Shown here in pieces: positions 1 to 9,207 of a stretch of DNA of 64,000 nucleotides; position 1 is the stretch's first letter, and the number at the start of each line of letters is the position of its first letter. The position numbers and the translations under genes were made by a program. Below the pieces are notes generated by a model. The model worked only from the letters and a program-made list of their open reading frames with translations, made no database searches and was not told where the DNA came from. Source of the stretch: Loxodes magnus (Eukaryota; Ciliophora; Karyorelictea; Loxodida; Loxodidae); assembly GCA_946699065.1 (NCBI GenBank), contig CAMPDV010000303.1, positions 124,001 through 188,000 on the forward strand, written 5' to 3'.

Positions 1-105
1 ACCACTCATGGTCTTACAGGTACCTGTCTTGACGTCCCATAGTCTCACCGTATAATCATAACTTCCCGATACGATGAACTCTGAATAACTGGATATAGCC
101 ACAGA
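1..105 (-). CDS. WD40 repeat fragment running off the left edge
   Basis: This is the continuation of the array frame downstream of the TGA at 106-108. It has no stop as far as the window edge and covers most of one repeat, with Y14 replacing D14 and a Y-D-Y motif at 23-25. The true C-terminus of the gene lies to the left of the window. Confidence 0.5.
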
Positions 106-1455
106 TCATACATAAAATGTGTGACCACTCATGGTCTTACAGGTACCTGTCTTGACGTCCCATAGTCTCACCGTATAATCATAACTTCCCGATACGATGA
201 ACTCTGAATCACTGGATATAGCCACAGCATATACAGAACTAGTGTGACCACTCATGGTCTTACAGGTACCTGTCTTGACGTCCCATAGTCTCACCGTATA
301 ATCATGACTTCCCGATACGATGAACTCTGAATCACTGGATATAGCCACAGCATATACAGAACTAGTGTGACCACTCATGGTCTTACAGGTACCTGTCTTG
401 ACGTCCCATAGTCTCACCGTATAATCTGCACTTCCCGATACGATGAACTCTGAATCACTGGATATAGCCACAGCAGATACATAACTAGTGTGACCACTCA
501 TGGTCTTACAGGTACCTGTCTTGACGTCCCATAGTCTCACCGTATAATCTGCACTTCCCGATACGATGAACTCTGAATAACTGGATATAGCCACAGATGA
601 TACATAATTAGTGTGACCACTCATGGTCTTACAGGTACCTGTCTTGACGTCCCATAGTCTCACCGTATAATCTGCACTTCCCGATACGATGAACTCTGAA
701 TCACTGGATATAGCCCCAGCATATACAGAACTAGTGTGACCACTCATGGTCTTACAGGTACCTGTCTTGACGTCCCATAGTCTCACCGTATAATCATTAC
801 TTCCCGATACGATGAACTCTGAATCATTCGATATAGCCACAGCACATACATAATGTGTGTGACCACTCATGGTCTTACAGGTACCTGTCTTGACGTCCCA
901 TAGTCTCACCGTATTATCTCCACTTCCCGATACGATGAACTCTGAATCACTGGATATAGCCACAGCATATACATAATGTGTGTGACCACTCATGGTCTTA
1001 CAGGTACCTGTCTTGACGTCCCATAGTCTCACCGTATAATCATAACTTCCCGATACGATGAACTCTGAATCACTGGATATATCCACAGCATATACATAAC
1101 TAGTGTGACCACTCATGGTCTTACAGGTACCTGTCTTGACGTCCCATAGTCTCACCGTATAATCATAACTTCCCGATACGATGAACTCTGAATCATTCGA
1201 TATAGCCACAGCATATACAGAACTAGTGTGACCACTCATGGTCTTACAGGTACCTGTCTTGACGTCCCATAGTCTCACCGTATTATCTCCACTTCCCGAT
1301 ACGATGAACTCTGAATCACTGGATATAGCCCCAGCATATACAACATTAGTGTGACCACTCATGGTCTTACAGGTACCTGTCTTGACGTCCCATAGTCTCA
1401 CCGTATAATCATAACTTCCCGATACGATGAACTCTGAATCATTCGATATAGCCAC
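106..1455 (-). CDS. WD40 open segment, about 11 repeats (449 codons)
   Basis: Eleven near-identical repeats follow each other without a stop and would be enough for one seven-bladed propeller plus four blades. The contact positions are diverse: residue 23 is Y, G, N, A or H, and residue pair 4-5 is N-V, S-S, S-Y, H-Y, N-Y or F-Y. One repeat has D10 (A-V-D-I) and two have G9 (A-G-A-I). The segment ends at a TGA at codon 7 following F4-Y5-V6. The upstream limit is another TGA at 1459-1461, and the apparent start is a GTG Val codon in mid-repeat, so it is not a real initiation site. It is in the same frame as its neighbours on both sides. Confidence 0.6.
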   Translation of the reverse strand: MAISNDSEFIVSGSYDYTVRLWDVKTGTCKTMSGHTNVVYAGAISSDSEFIVSGSGDNTVRLWDVKTGTCKTMSGHTSSVYAVAISNDSEFIVSGSYDYTVRLWDVKTGTCKTMSGHTSYVYAVDISSDSEFIVSGSYDYTVRLWDVKTGTCKTMSGHTHYVYAVAISSDSEFIVSGSGDNTVRLWDVKTGTCKTMSGHTHYVCAVAISNDSEFIVSGSNDYTVRLWDVKTGTCKTMSGHTSSVYAGAISSDSEFIVSGSADYTVRLWDVKTGTCKTMSGHTNYVSSVAISSYSEFIVSGSADYTVRLWDVKTGTCKTMSGHTSYVSAVAISSDSEFIVSGSADYTVRLWDVKTGTCKTMSGHTSSVYAVAISSDSEFIVSGSHDYTVRLWDVKTGTCKTMSGHTSSVYAVAISSDSEFIVSGSYDYTVRLWDVKTGTCKTMSGHTFYV

Positions 1456-1458
1456 AGA

Positions 1459-1893
1459 TCATACAGAACTAGTGTGACCACTCATGGTCTTACAGGTACC
1501 TGTCTTGACGTCCCATAGTCTCACCGTATAATCATTACTTCCCGATACGATGAACTCTGAATCATTCGATATAGCCACAGCACATACATAATGTGTGTGA
1601 CCACTCATGGTCTTACAGGTACCTGTCTTGACGTCCCATAGTCTCACCGTATTATCTCCACTTCCCGATACGATGAACTCTGAATCACTGGATATAGCCA
1701 CAGCATATACATAATGTGTGTGACCACTCATGGTCTTACAGGTACCTGTCTTGACGTCCCATAGTCTCACCGTATAATCATAACTTCCCGATACGATGAA
1801 CTCTGAATCACTGGATATATCCACAGCATATACATAACTAGTGTGACCACTCATGGTCTTACAGGTACCTGTCTTGACGTCCCATAGTCTCAC
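1459..1893 (-). CDS. WD40 open segment, 3.5 repeats (144 codons)
   Basis: This segment lies between a TAG at codon 25 of the upstream repeat (1897-1899) and a TGA at codon 7 (1459-1461). Its three-repeat module (D10 repeat, G-D-N repeat, N13 repeat with C7) is also found at about 780-1215 and 4340-4720. The displacements are 6 and 23 units, so it was copied as a block. The apparent start is a GTG in V27. It continues the frame of the 106-1455 segment and is probably the same gene interrupted by a single stop. Confidence 0.5.
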   Translation of the reverse strand: MRLWDVKTGTCKTMSGHTSYVYAVDISSDSEFIVSGSYDYTVRLWDVKTGTCKTMSGHTHYVYAVAISSDSEFIVSGSGDNTVRLWDVKTGTCKTMSGHTHYVCAVAISNDSEFIVSGSNDYTVRLWDVKTGTCKTMSGHTSSV

Positions 1894-2442
1894 CGTCTAA
1901 TCTGCACTTCCCGATACGATGAACTCTGAATCACTGGATATAGCCACAGCAGATACCTAATTTGTGTGACCACTCATGGTCTTACAGGTACCTGTCTTGA
2001 CGTCCCATAGTCTCACCGTATAATCATAACTTCCCGATACGATGAACTCTGAATCACTGGATATAGCCACAGATTATACAACACTAGTGTGACCACTCAT
2101 GGTCTTACAGGTACCTGTCTTGACGTCCCATAGTCTCACCGTCTAATCTGCACTTCCCGATACGATGAACTCTGAATCACTGGATATAGCCACAGCAGAT
2201 ACACAACTAGTGTGACCACTCATGGTCTTACAGGTACCTGTCTTGACGTCCCATAGTCTCACCGTATAATCTGCACTTCCCGATACGATGAACTCTGAAT
2301 CACTGGATATAGCCACAGCAGATACCTAATTTGTGTGACCACTCATGGTCTTACAGGTACCTGTCTTGACGTCCCATAGTCTCACCGTATAATCATAACT
2401 TCCCGATACGATGAACTCTGAATCACTGGATATAGCCACATA
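1894..2442 (-). pseudogene. Stop-rich WD40 patch in the otherwise open left part
   Basis: Five in-frame stops fall in about 4.5 units: TAG at 1897-1899 (codon 25), TAG at 1957-1959 (codon 5, after N4), TAA at 2074-2076 (codon 7), TAG at 2143-2145 (codon 25) and TAG at 2326-2328 (codon 5). The reading frame itself is not shifted. The rare TAG at codon 5 reappears at about 26813 and 62337, which suggests these units are related by block copying. Confidence 0.65.
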
Positions 2443-2931
2443 TCATACAGAACTAGTGTGACCACTCATGGTCTTACAGGTACCTGTCTTGACGTCCCAT
2501 AGTCTCACCGTATAATCATAACTTCCCGATACGATGAACTCTGAATCACTGGATATAGCCACAGCAGATACACAACTAGTGTGACCACTCATGGTCTTAC
2601 AGGTACCTGTCTTGACGTCCCATAGTCTCACCGTATAATCATAACTTCCCGATACGATGAACTCTGAATCACTGGATATAGCCACAGCATATACAGAACT
2701 AGTGTGACCACTCATGGTCTTACAGGTACCTGTCTTGACGTCCCATAGTCTCACCGTATAATCATAACTTCCCGATACGATGAACTCTGAATCACTGGAT
2801 ATGGCCACAGCAGATACATAACTAGTGTGACCACTCATGGTCTTACAGGTACCTGTCTTGACGTCCCATAGTCTCACCGTATAATCATAACTTCCCGATA
2901 CGATGAACTCTGAATAACTGGATATAGCCAC
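2443..2931 (-). CDS. WD40 open segment, 4 repeats (162 codons)
   Basis: Four repeats all have Y23-D24-Y25. They differ only at residues 4-8 (S-Y-V-S-A, S-S-V-Y-A, S-C-V-S-A, S-S-V) and at Y14 in the first. The segment is closed by a TGA at codon 7 (2443-2445), and the upstream stop is the TGA at 2935-2937. One repeat uses a synonymous GCC for A10, seen on the plus strand as atatggcc. The apparent start is a mid-repeat GTG. Confidence 0.5.
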   Translation of the reverse strand: MAISSYSEFIVSGSYDYTVRLWDVKTGTCKTMSGHTSYVSAVAISSDSEFIVSGSYDYTVRLWDVKTGTCKTMSGHTSSVYAVAISSDSEFIVSGSYDYTVRLWDVKTGTCKTMSGHTSCVSAVAISSDSEFIVSGSYDYTVRLWDVKTGTCKTMSGHTSSV

Positions 2932-2934
2932 AGA

Positions 2935-3369
2935 TCATACATAAAATGTGTGACCACTCATGGTCTTACAGGTACCTGTCTTGACGTCCCATAGTCTCAC
3001 CGTATAATCTGCACTTCCCGATACGATGAACTCTGAATCACTGGATATAGCCACAGCATATACAGAACTAGTGTGACCACTCATGGTCTTACAGGTACCT
3101 GTCTTGACGTCCCATAGTCTCACCGTATAATCATAACTTCCCGATACGATGAACTCTGAATCACTGGATATAGCCACAGCATATACAGAACTAGTGTGAC
3201 CACTCATGGTCTTACAGGTACCTGTCTTGACGTCCCATAGTCTCACCGTATAATCTGCACTTCCCGATACGATGAACTCTGAATCACTGGATATAGCCAC
3301 AGCAGATACAGAACTAGTGTGACCACTCATGGTCTTACAGGTACCTGTCTTGAAGTCCCATAGTCTCAC
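2935..3369 (-). CDS. WD40 open segment, 3.5 repeats (144 codons)
   Basis: This segment begins just after a TAG at codon 25 (about 3373) and ends at a TGA at codon 7 preceded by F4-Y5-V6. The first repeat carries F32 in place of V32 (aagtcc instead of cgtcc on the plus strand), a variant that is rare here but common right of 22 kb. Residue 23 alternates A and Y. It is in frame with both neighbours. Confidence 0.5.
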   Translation of the reverse strand: MRLWDFKTGTCKTMSGHTSSVSAVAISSDSEFIVSGSADYTVRLWDVKTGTCKTMSGHTSSVYAVAISSDSEFIVSGSYDYTVRLWDVKTGTCKTMSGHTSSVYAVAISSDSEFIVSGSADYTVRLWDVKTGTCKTMSGHTFYV

Positions 3370-3426
3370 CGTCTAATCTGCACTTCCCGATACGATGAAC
3401 TCTGAATCACTGGATATAGCCACAGA

Positions 3427-4107
3427 TCATACATAACTAGTGTGACCACTCATGGTCTTACAGGTACCTGTCTTGACGTCCCATAGTCTCACTGTATAAT
3501 CATTACTTCCCGATACGATGAACTCTGAATCACTGGATATAGCCACAGATGATACAACATTAGTGTGACCACTCATGGTCTTACAGGTACCTGTCTTGAC
3601 GTCCCATAGTCTCACCGAATAATCATTACTTCCCGATACGATGAACTCTGAATCACTGGATATAGCCACAGCATATACAGAACTAGTGTGACCACTCATG
3701 GTCTTACAGGTACCTGTCTTGACGTCCCATAGTCTCACCGTATAATCATAACTTCCCGATACGATGAACTCTGAATCACTGGATATAGCCACAGCATATA
3801 CATAATGTGTGTGACCACTTATGGTCTTACAGGTACCTGTCTTGACGTCCCATAGTCTCACCGTATAATCTGCACTTCCCGATACGATGAACTCTGAATC
3901 ACTGGATATAGCCACAGCACATACATAATGTGTGTGACCACTCATGGTCTTACAGGTACCTGTCTTGACGTCCCATAGTCTCACCGTATAATCATAACTT
4001 CCCGATACGATGAACTCTGAATCACTGGATATAGACACAGCATATACATAATGTGTGTGACCACTCATGGTCTTACAGGTACCTGTCTTGACGTCCCATA
4101 GTCTCAC
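3427..4107 (-). CDS. WD40 open segment, 5.5 repeats (226 codons)
   Basis: The repeats include the N4-V5 variant with S7-S8, the canonical WD40 form of strand a, and one with I40 instead of M40. One repeat has S25 (N-D-S-T context), a rare variant. The segment is limited by a TGA at codon 7 (3427-3429) and a TAG at codon 25 (4111-4113). The apparent start is a GTG in V27, one codon from that TAG, so only a single stop separates it from the 1492-codon segment. Confidence 0.5.
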   Translation of the reverse strand: MRLWDVKTGTCKTMSGHTHYVYAVSISSDSEFIVSGSYDYTVRLWDVKTGTCKTMSGHTHYVCAVAISSDSEFIVSGSADYTVRLWDVKTGTCKTISGHTHYVYAVAISSDSEFIVSGSYDYTVRLWDVKTGTCKTMSGHTSSVYAVAISSDSEFIVSGSNDYSVRLWDVKTGTCKTMSGHTNVVSSVAISSDSEFIVSGSNDYTVRLWDVKTGTCKTMSGHTSYV

Positions 4108-4110
4108 CGT

Positions 4111-7100
4111 CTAATCTGCACTTCCCGATACGATGAACTCTGAATCACTGGATATAGCCACAGCAGATACACAACTAGTGTGACCACTCATGGTCTTACA
4201 GGTACCTGTCTTGACGTCCCATAGTCTCACTGTATAATCATTACTTCCCGATACGATGAACTCTGAATAACTGGATATAGCCACAGCATATACAGAACTA
4301 GTGTGACCACTCATGGTCTTACAGGTACCTGTCTTGACGTCCCATAGTCTCACCGTATAATCATTACTTCCCGATACGATGAACTCTGAATCATTCGATA
4401 TAGCCACAGCACATACATAATGTGTGTGACCACTCATGGTCTTACAGGTACCTGTCTTGACGTCCCATAGTCTCACCGTATTATCTCCACTTCCCGATAC
4501 GATGAACTCTGAATCACTGGATATAGCCACAGCATATACATAATGTGTGTGACCACTCATGGTCTTACAGGTACCTGTCTTGACGTCCCATAGTCTCACC
4601 GTATAATCATAACTTCCCGATACGATGAACTCTGAATCACTGGATATATCCACAGCATATACATAACTAGTGTGACCACTCATGGTCTTACAGGTACCTG
4701 TCTTGACGTCCCATAGTCTCACCGTATAATCATGACTTCCCGATACGATGAACTCTGAATCACTGGATATAGCCACAGCACATACATAATGTGTGTGACC
4801 ACTCATGGTCTTACAGGTACCTGTCTTGACGTCCCATAGTCTCACCGTATTATCTCCACTTCCCGATACGATGAACTCTGAATCACTGGATATAGCCACA
4901 GCATATACATAATGTGTGTGACCACTCATGGTCTTACAGGTACCTGTCTTGACGTCCCATAGTCTCACCGTATAATCATTACTTCCCGATACGATGAACT
5001 CTGAATCATTCGATATAGCCACAGCATATACATAATTAGTGTGACCACTCATGGTCTTACAGGTACCTGTCTTGACGTCCCATAGTCTCACCGTATAATC
5101 ATAACTTCCCGATACGATGAACTCTGAATCACTGGATATATCCACAGCATATACATAACTAGTGTGACCACTCATGGTCTTACAGGTACCTGTCTTGACG
5201 TCCCATAGTCTCACCGTATAATCATTACTTCCCGATACGATGAACTCTGAATCATTCGATATAGCCACAGCATATACATAATGTGTGTGACCACTCATGG
5301 TCTTACAGGTACCTGTCTTGACGTCCCATAGTCTCACCGTATAATCATAACTTCCCGATACGATGAACTCTGAATCACTGGATATAGCCCCAGCATATAC
5401 AACATTAGTGTGACCACTCATGGTCTTACAGGTACCTGTCTTGACGTCCCATAGTCTCACTGTATAATCATTACTTCCCGATACGATGAACTCTGAATCA
5501 CTGGATATAGCCACAGCATATACAGAACTAGTGTGACCACTCATGGTCTTACAGGTACCTGTCTTGACGTCCCATAGTCTCACCGTATAATCATAACTTC
5601 CCGATACGATGAACTCTGAATCACTGGATATAGACACAGCATATACATAATGTGTGTGACCACTCATGGTCTTACAGGTACCTGTCTTGACGTCCCATAG
5701 TCTCACCGTATAATCATTACTTCCCGATACGATGAACTCTGAATCACTGGATATAGCCACAGCATATACAGAACTAGTGTGACCACTCATGGTCTTACAG
5801 GTACCTGTCTTGACGTCCCATAGTCTCACCGTATAATCATTACTTCCCGATACGATGAACTCTGAATAACTGGATATAGCCACAGCATATACAGAACTAG
5901 TGTGACCACTCATGGTCTTACAGGTACCTGTCTTGACGTCCCATAGTCTCACCGTATAATCATAACTTCCCGATACGATGAACTCTGAATCACTGGATAT
6001 AGACACAGCATATACATAATGTGTGTGACCACTCATGGTCTTACAGGTACCTGTCTTGACGTCCCATAGTCTCACCGTATAATCTGCACTTCCCGATACG
6101 ATGAACTCTGAATCACTGGATATAGCCACAGCATATACAGAACTAGTGTGACCACTCATGGTCTTACAGGTACCTGTCTTGACGTCCCATAGTCTCACCG
6201 TATAATCATTACTTCCCGATACGATGAACTCTGAATCACTGGATATATCCACAGCATATACATAACTAGTGTGACCACTCATGGTCTTACAGGTACCTGT
6301 CTTGACGTCCCATAGTCTCACCGTATAATCATAACTTCCCGATACGATGAACTCTGAATCACTGGATATAGCCACAGCATATACATAATGTGTGTGACCA
6401 CTCATGGTCTTACAGGTACCTGTCTTGACGTCCCATAGTCTCACCGTATAATCATAACTTCCCGATACGATGAACTCTGAATCACTGGATATATCCACAG
6501 CATATACATAACTAGTGTGACCACTCATGGTCTTACAGGTACCTGTCTTGACGTCCCATAGTCTCACCGTATAATCATGACTTCCCGATACGATGAACTC
6601 TGAATCACTGGATATAGCCACAGCACATACATAATGTGTGTGACCACTCATGGTCTTACAGGTACCTGTCTTGACGTCCCATAGTCTCACCGTATTATCT
6701 CCACTTCCCGATACGATGAACTCTGAATCACTGGATATAGCCACAGCATATACATAATGTGTGTGACCACTCATGGTCTTACAGGTACCTGTCTTGACGT
6801 CCCATAGTCTCACCGTATAATCATAACTTCCCGATACGATGAACTCTGAATCACTGGATATATCCACAGCATATACATAACTAGTGTGACCACTCATGGT
6901 CTTACAGGTACCTGTCTTGACGTCCCATAGTCTCACCGTATAATCATGACTTCCCGATACGATGAACTCTGAATCACTGGATATAGCCACAGCACATACA
7001 TAATGTGTGTGACCACTCATGGTCTTACAGGTACCTGTCTTGACGTCCCATAGTCTCACCGTATAATCATTACTTCCCGATACGATGAACTCTGAATCAT

Positions 7101-8589
7101 TCGATATAGCCACAGCATATACATAATTAGTGTGACCACTCATGGTCTTACAGGTACCTGTCTTGACGTCCCATAGTCTCACCGTATAATCATAACTTCC
7201 CGATACGATGAACTCTGAATCACTGGATATATCCACAGCATATACATAACTAGTGTGACCACTCATGGTCTTACAGGTACCTGTCTTGACGTCCCATAGT
7301 CTCACCGTATAATCATTACTTCCCGATACGATGAACTCTGAATCATTCGATATAGCCACAGCATATACATAATGTGTGTGACCACTCATGGTCTTACAGG
7401 TACCTGTCTTGACGTCCCATAGTCTCACCGTATAATCATAACTTCCCGATACGATGAACTCTGAATCACTGGATATAGCCCCAGCATATACAACATTAGT
7501 GTGACCACTCATGGTCTTACAGGTACCTGTCTTGACGTCCCATAGTCTCACTGTATAATCATTACTTTCCGATACGATGAACTCTGAATAACTGGATATA
7601 GCCACAGCATATACAGAACTAGTGTGACCACTCATGGTCTTACAGGTACCTGTCTTGACGTCCCATAGTCTCACCGTATAATCATAACTTCCCGATACGA
7701 TGAACTCTGAATCACTGGATATAGACACAGCATATACATAATGTGTGTGACCACTCATGGTCTTACAGGTACCTGTCTTGACGTCCCATAGTCTCACCGT
7801 ATAATCATTACTTCCCGATACGATGAACTCTGAATCATTCGATATAGCCACAGCATATACATAATTAGTGTGACCACTCATGGTCTTACAGGTACCTGTC
7901 TTGACGTCCCATAGTCTCACCGTATTATCTCCACTTCCCGATACGATGAACTCTGAATCACTGGATATAGCCACAGCATATACATAATGTGTGTGACCAC
8001 TCATGGTCTTACAGGTACCTGTCTTGACGTCCCATAGTCTCACCGTATAATCATAACTTCCCGATACGATGAACTCTGAATCACTGGATATATCCACAGC
8101 ATATACATAACTAGTGTGACCACTCATGGTCTTACAGGTACCTGTCTTGACGTCCCATAGTCTCACCGTATAATCATAACTTCCCGATACGATGAACTCT
8201 GAATCACTGGATATAGCCACAGCATATACAGAACTAGTGTGACCACTCATGGTCTTACAGGTACCTGTCTTGACGTCCCATAGTCTCACCGTATTATCTC
8301 CACTTCCCGATACGATGAACTCTGAATCATTCGATATAGCCACAGCATATACATAATGTGTGTGACCACTCATGGTCTTACAGGTACCTGTCTTGACGTC
8401 CCATAGTCTCACCGTATAATCATAACTTCCCGATACGATGAACTCTGAATCACTGGATATAGCCCCAGCATATACAACATTAGTGTGACCACTCATGGTC
8501 TTACAGGTACCTGTCTTGACGTCCCATAGTCTCACCGTATAATCATTACTTCCCGATACGATGAACTCTGAATCACTGGATATAGCCAC
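4111..8589 (-). CDS. Longest WD40 open segment, 36 repeats (1492 codons)
   Basis: Thirty-six consecutive repeats have no stop and no indel, enough for about five seven-bladed propellers. The tetrad residues H2, D24 and W30 are kept throughout. Diversity sits at residue 23 (Y, N, G, H, A), residue 25 (Y or N), 4-5 (H-Y, S-Y, S-S, N-Y, N-V, S-C), 7 (Y, C or S), 10 (A, D or S), 13 (S or N) and 14 (D or Y). One repeat has E21. Internal blocks recur at displacements of 8 and 17 units. The segment ends at TAG 4111-4113 (codon 25), and its upstream limit is TGA 8593-8595. The apparent start is a mid-repeat GTG, so the real N-terminus lies further right. Of everything here this is the best candidate for translated sequence. 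Confidence 0.7.
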   Translation of the reverse strand: MAISSDSEFIVSGSNDYTVRLWDVKTGTCKTMSGHTNVVYAGAISSDSEFIVSGSYDYTVRLWDVKTGTCKTMSGHTHYVYAVAISNDSEFIVSGSGDNTVRLWDVKTGTCKTMSGHTSSVYAVAISSDSEFIVSGSYDYTVRLWDVKTGTCKTMSGHTSYVYAVDISSDSEFIVSGSYDYTVRLWDVKTGTCKTMSGHTHYVYAVAISSDSEFIVSGSGDNTVRLWDVKTGTCKTMSGHTNYVYAVAISNDSEFIVSGSNDYTVRLWDVKTGTCKTMSGHTHYVYAVSISSDSEFIVSGSYDYTVRLWDVKTGTCKTMSGHTSSVYAVAISSYSEFIVSESNDYTVRLWDVKTGTCKTMSGHTNVVYAGAISSDSEFIVSGSYDYTVRLWDVKTGTCKTMSGHTHYVYAVAISNDSEFIVSGSNDYTVRLWDVKTGTCKTMSGHTSYVYAVDISSDSEFIVSGSYDYTVRLWDVKTGTCKTMSGHTNYVYAVAISNDSEFIVSGSNDYTVRLWDVKTGTCKTMSGHTHYVCAVAISSDSEFIVSGSHDYTVRLWDVKTGTCKTMSGHTSYVYAVDISSDSEFIVSGSYDYTVRLWDVKTGTCKTMSGHTHYVYAVAISSDSEFIVSGSGDNTVRLWDVKTGTCKTMSGHTHYVCAVAISSDSEFIVSGSHDYTVRLWDVKTGTCKTMSGHTSYVYAVDISSDSEFIVSGSYDYTVRLWDVKTGTCKTMSGHTHYVYAVAISSDSEFIVSGSYDYTVRLWDVKTGTCKTMSGHTSYVYAVDISSDSEFIVSGSNDYTVRLWDVKTGTCKTMSGHTSSVYAVAISSDSEFIVSGSADYTVRLWDVKTGTCKTMSGHTHYVYAVSISSDSEFIVSGSYDYTVRLWDVKTGTCKTMSGHTSSVYAVAISSYSEFIVSGSNDYTVRLWDVKTGTCKTMSGHTSSVYAVAISSDSEFIVSGSNDYTVRLWDVKTGTCKTMSGHTHYVYAVSISSDSEFIVSGSYDYTVRLWDVKTGTCKTMSGHTSSVYAVAISSDSEFIVSGSNDYTVRLWDVKTGTCKTMSGHTNVVYAGAISSDSEFIVSGSYDYTVRLWDVKTGTCKTMSGHTHYVYAVAISNDSEFIVSGSNDYTVRLWDVKTGTCKTMSGHTSYVYAVDISSDSEFIVSGSYDYTVRLWDVKTGTCKTMSGHTNYVYAVAISNDSEFIVSGSNDYTVRLWDVKTGTCKTMSGHTHYVYAVAISSDSEFIVSGSGDNTVRLWDVKTGTCKTMSGHTHYVCAVAISSDSEFIVSGSHDYTVRLWDVKTGTCKTMSGHTSYVYAVDISSDSEFIVSGSYDYTVRLWDVKTGTCKTMSGHTHYVYAVAISSDSEFIVSGSGDNTVRLWDVKTGTCKTMSGHTHYVCAVAISNDSEFIVSGSNDYTVRLWDVKTGTCKTMSGHTSSVYAVAISSYSEFIVSGSNDYTVRLWDVKTGTCKTMSGHTSCVSAVAISSDSEFIVSGSAD
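4960..7760 (-). repeat. Duplicated 6-unit block: about 4960-5670 and 7050-7760
   Basis: The displacement is 2091 bp (17 units). Both copies run through the same series of variants: N13 with N-Y, D10, N13 with H-Y, G9 with N-V, a cactgta repeat and an S10 repeat. The right copy has gained Y14 and E21. Both lie inside the 1492-codon open segment, so duplication here kept the frame and gained no stop. Confidence 0.75.
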
Positions 8590-8592
8590 AGA

Positions 8593-9204
8593 TCATACAT
8601 AATGTGTGTGACCACTCATGGTCTTACAGGTACCTGTCTTGACGTCCCATAGTCTCACCGTATAATCATAACTTCCCGATACGATGAACTCTGAATCACT
8701 GGATATAGCCACAGCACATACATAATGTGTGTGACCACTCATGGTCTTACAGGTACCTGTCTTGACGTCCCATAGTCTCACCGTATTATCTCCACTTCCC
8801 GATACGATGAACTCTGAATCACTGGATATAGCCACAGCATATACATAATGTGTGTGACCACTCATGGTCTTACAGGTACCTGTCTTGACGTCCCATAGTC
8901 TCACCGTATAATCATTACTTCCCGATACGATGAACTCTAAATCATTCGATATAGCCACAGCATATACATAATTAGTGTGACCACTCATGGTCTTACAGGT
9001 ACCTGTCTTGACGTCCCATAGTCTCACCGTATAATCATAACTTCCCGATACGATGAACTCTGAATCACTGGATATAGCCACAGCATATACAGAACTAGTG
9101 TGACCACTCATGGTCTTACAGGTACCTGTCTTGACGTCCCATAGTCTCACCGTATAATCATAACTTCCCGATACGATGAACTCTGAATCACTGGATATAG
9201 CCAC
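8593..9204 (-). CDS. WD40 open segment, 5 repeats (203 codons)
   Basis: Five repeats lie in the same frame as the 1492-codon segment and are separated from it by one TGA (8593-8595, codon 7). One repeat has L15 instead of S15 (aactctaaatc on the plus strand), a change almost unique in the array. It contains the G-D-N and C7 variants typical of the left part. The upstream limit is the TGA at 9208-9210. Confidence 0.55.
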   Translation of the reverse strand: MAISSDSEFIVSGSYDYTVRLWDVKTGTCKTMSGHTSSVYAVAISSDSEFIVSGSYDYTVRLWDVKTGTCKTMSGHTNYVYAVAISNDLEFIVSGSNDYTVRLWDVKTGTCKTMSGHTHYVYAVAISSDSEFIVSGSGDNTVRLWDVKTGTCKTMSGHTHYVCAVAISSDSEFIVSGSYDYTVRLWDVKTGTCKTMSGHTHYV

Positions 9205-9207
9205 AGA

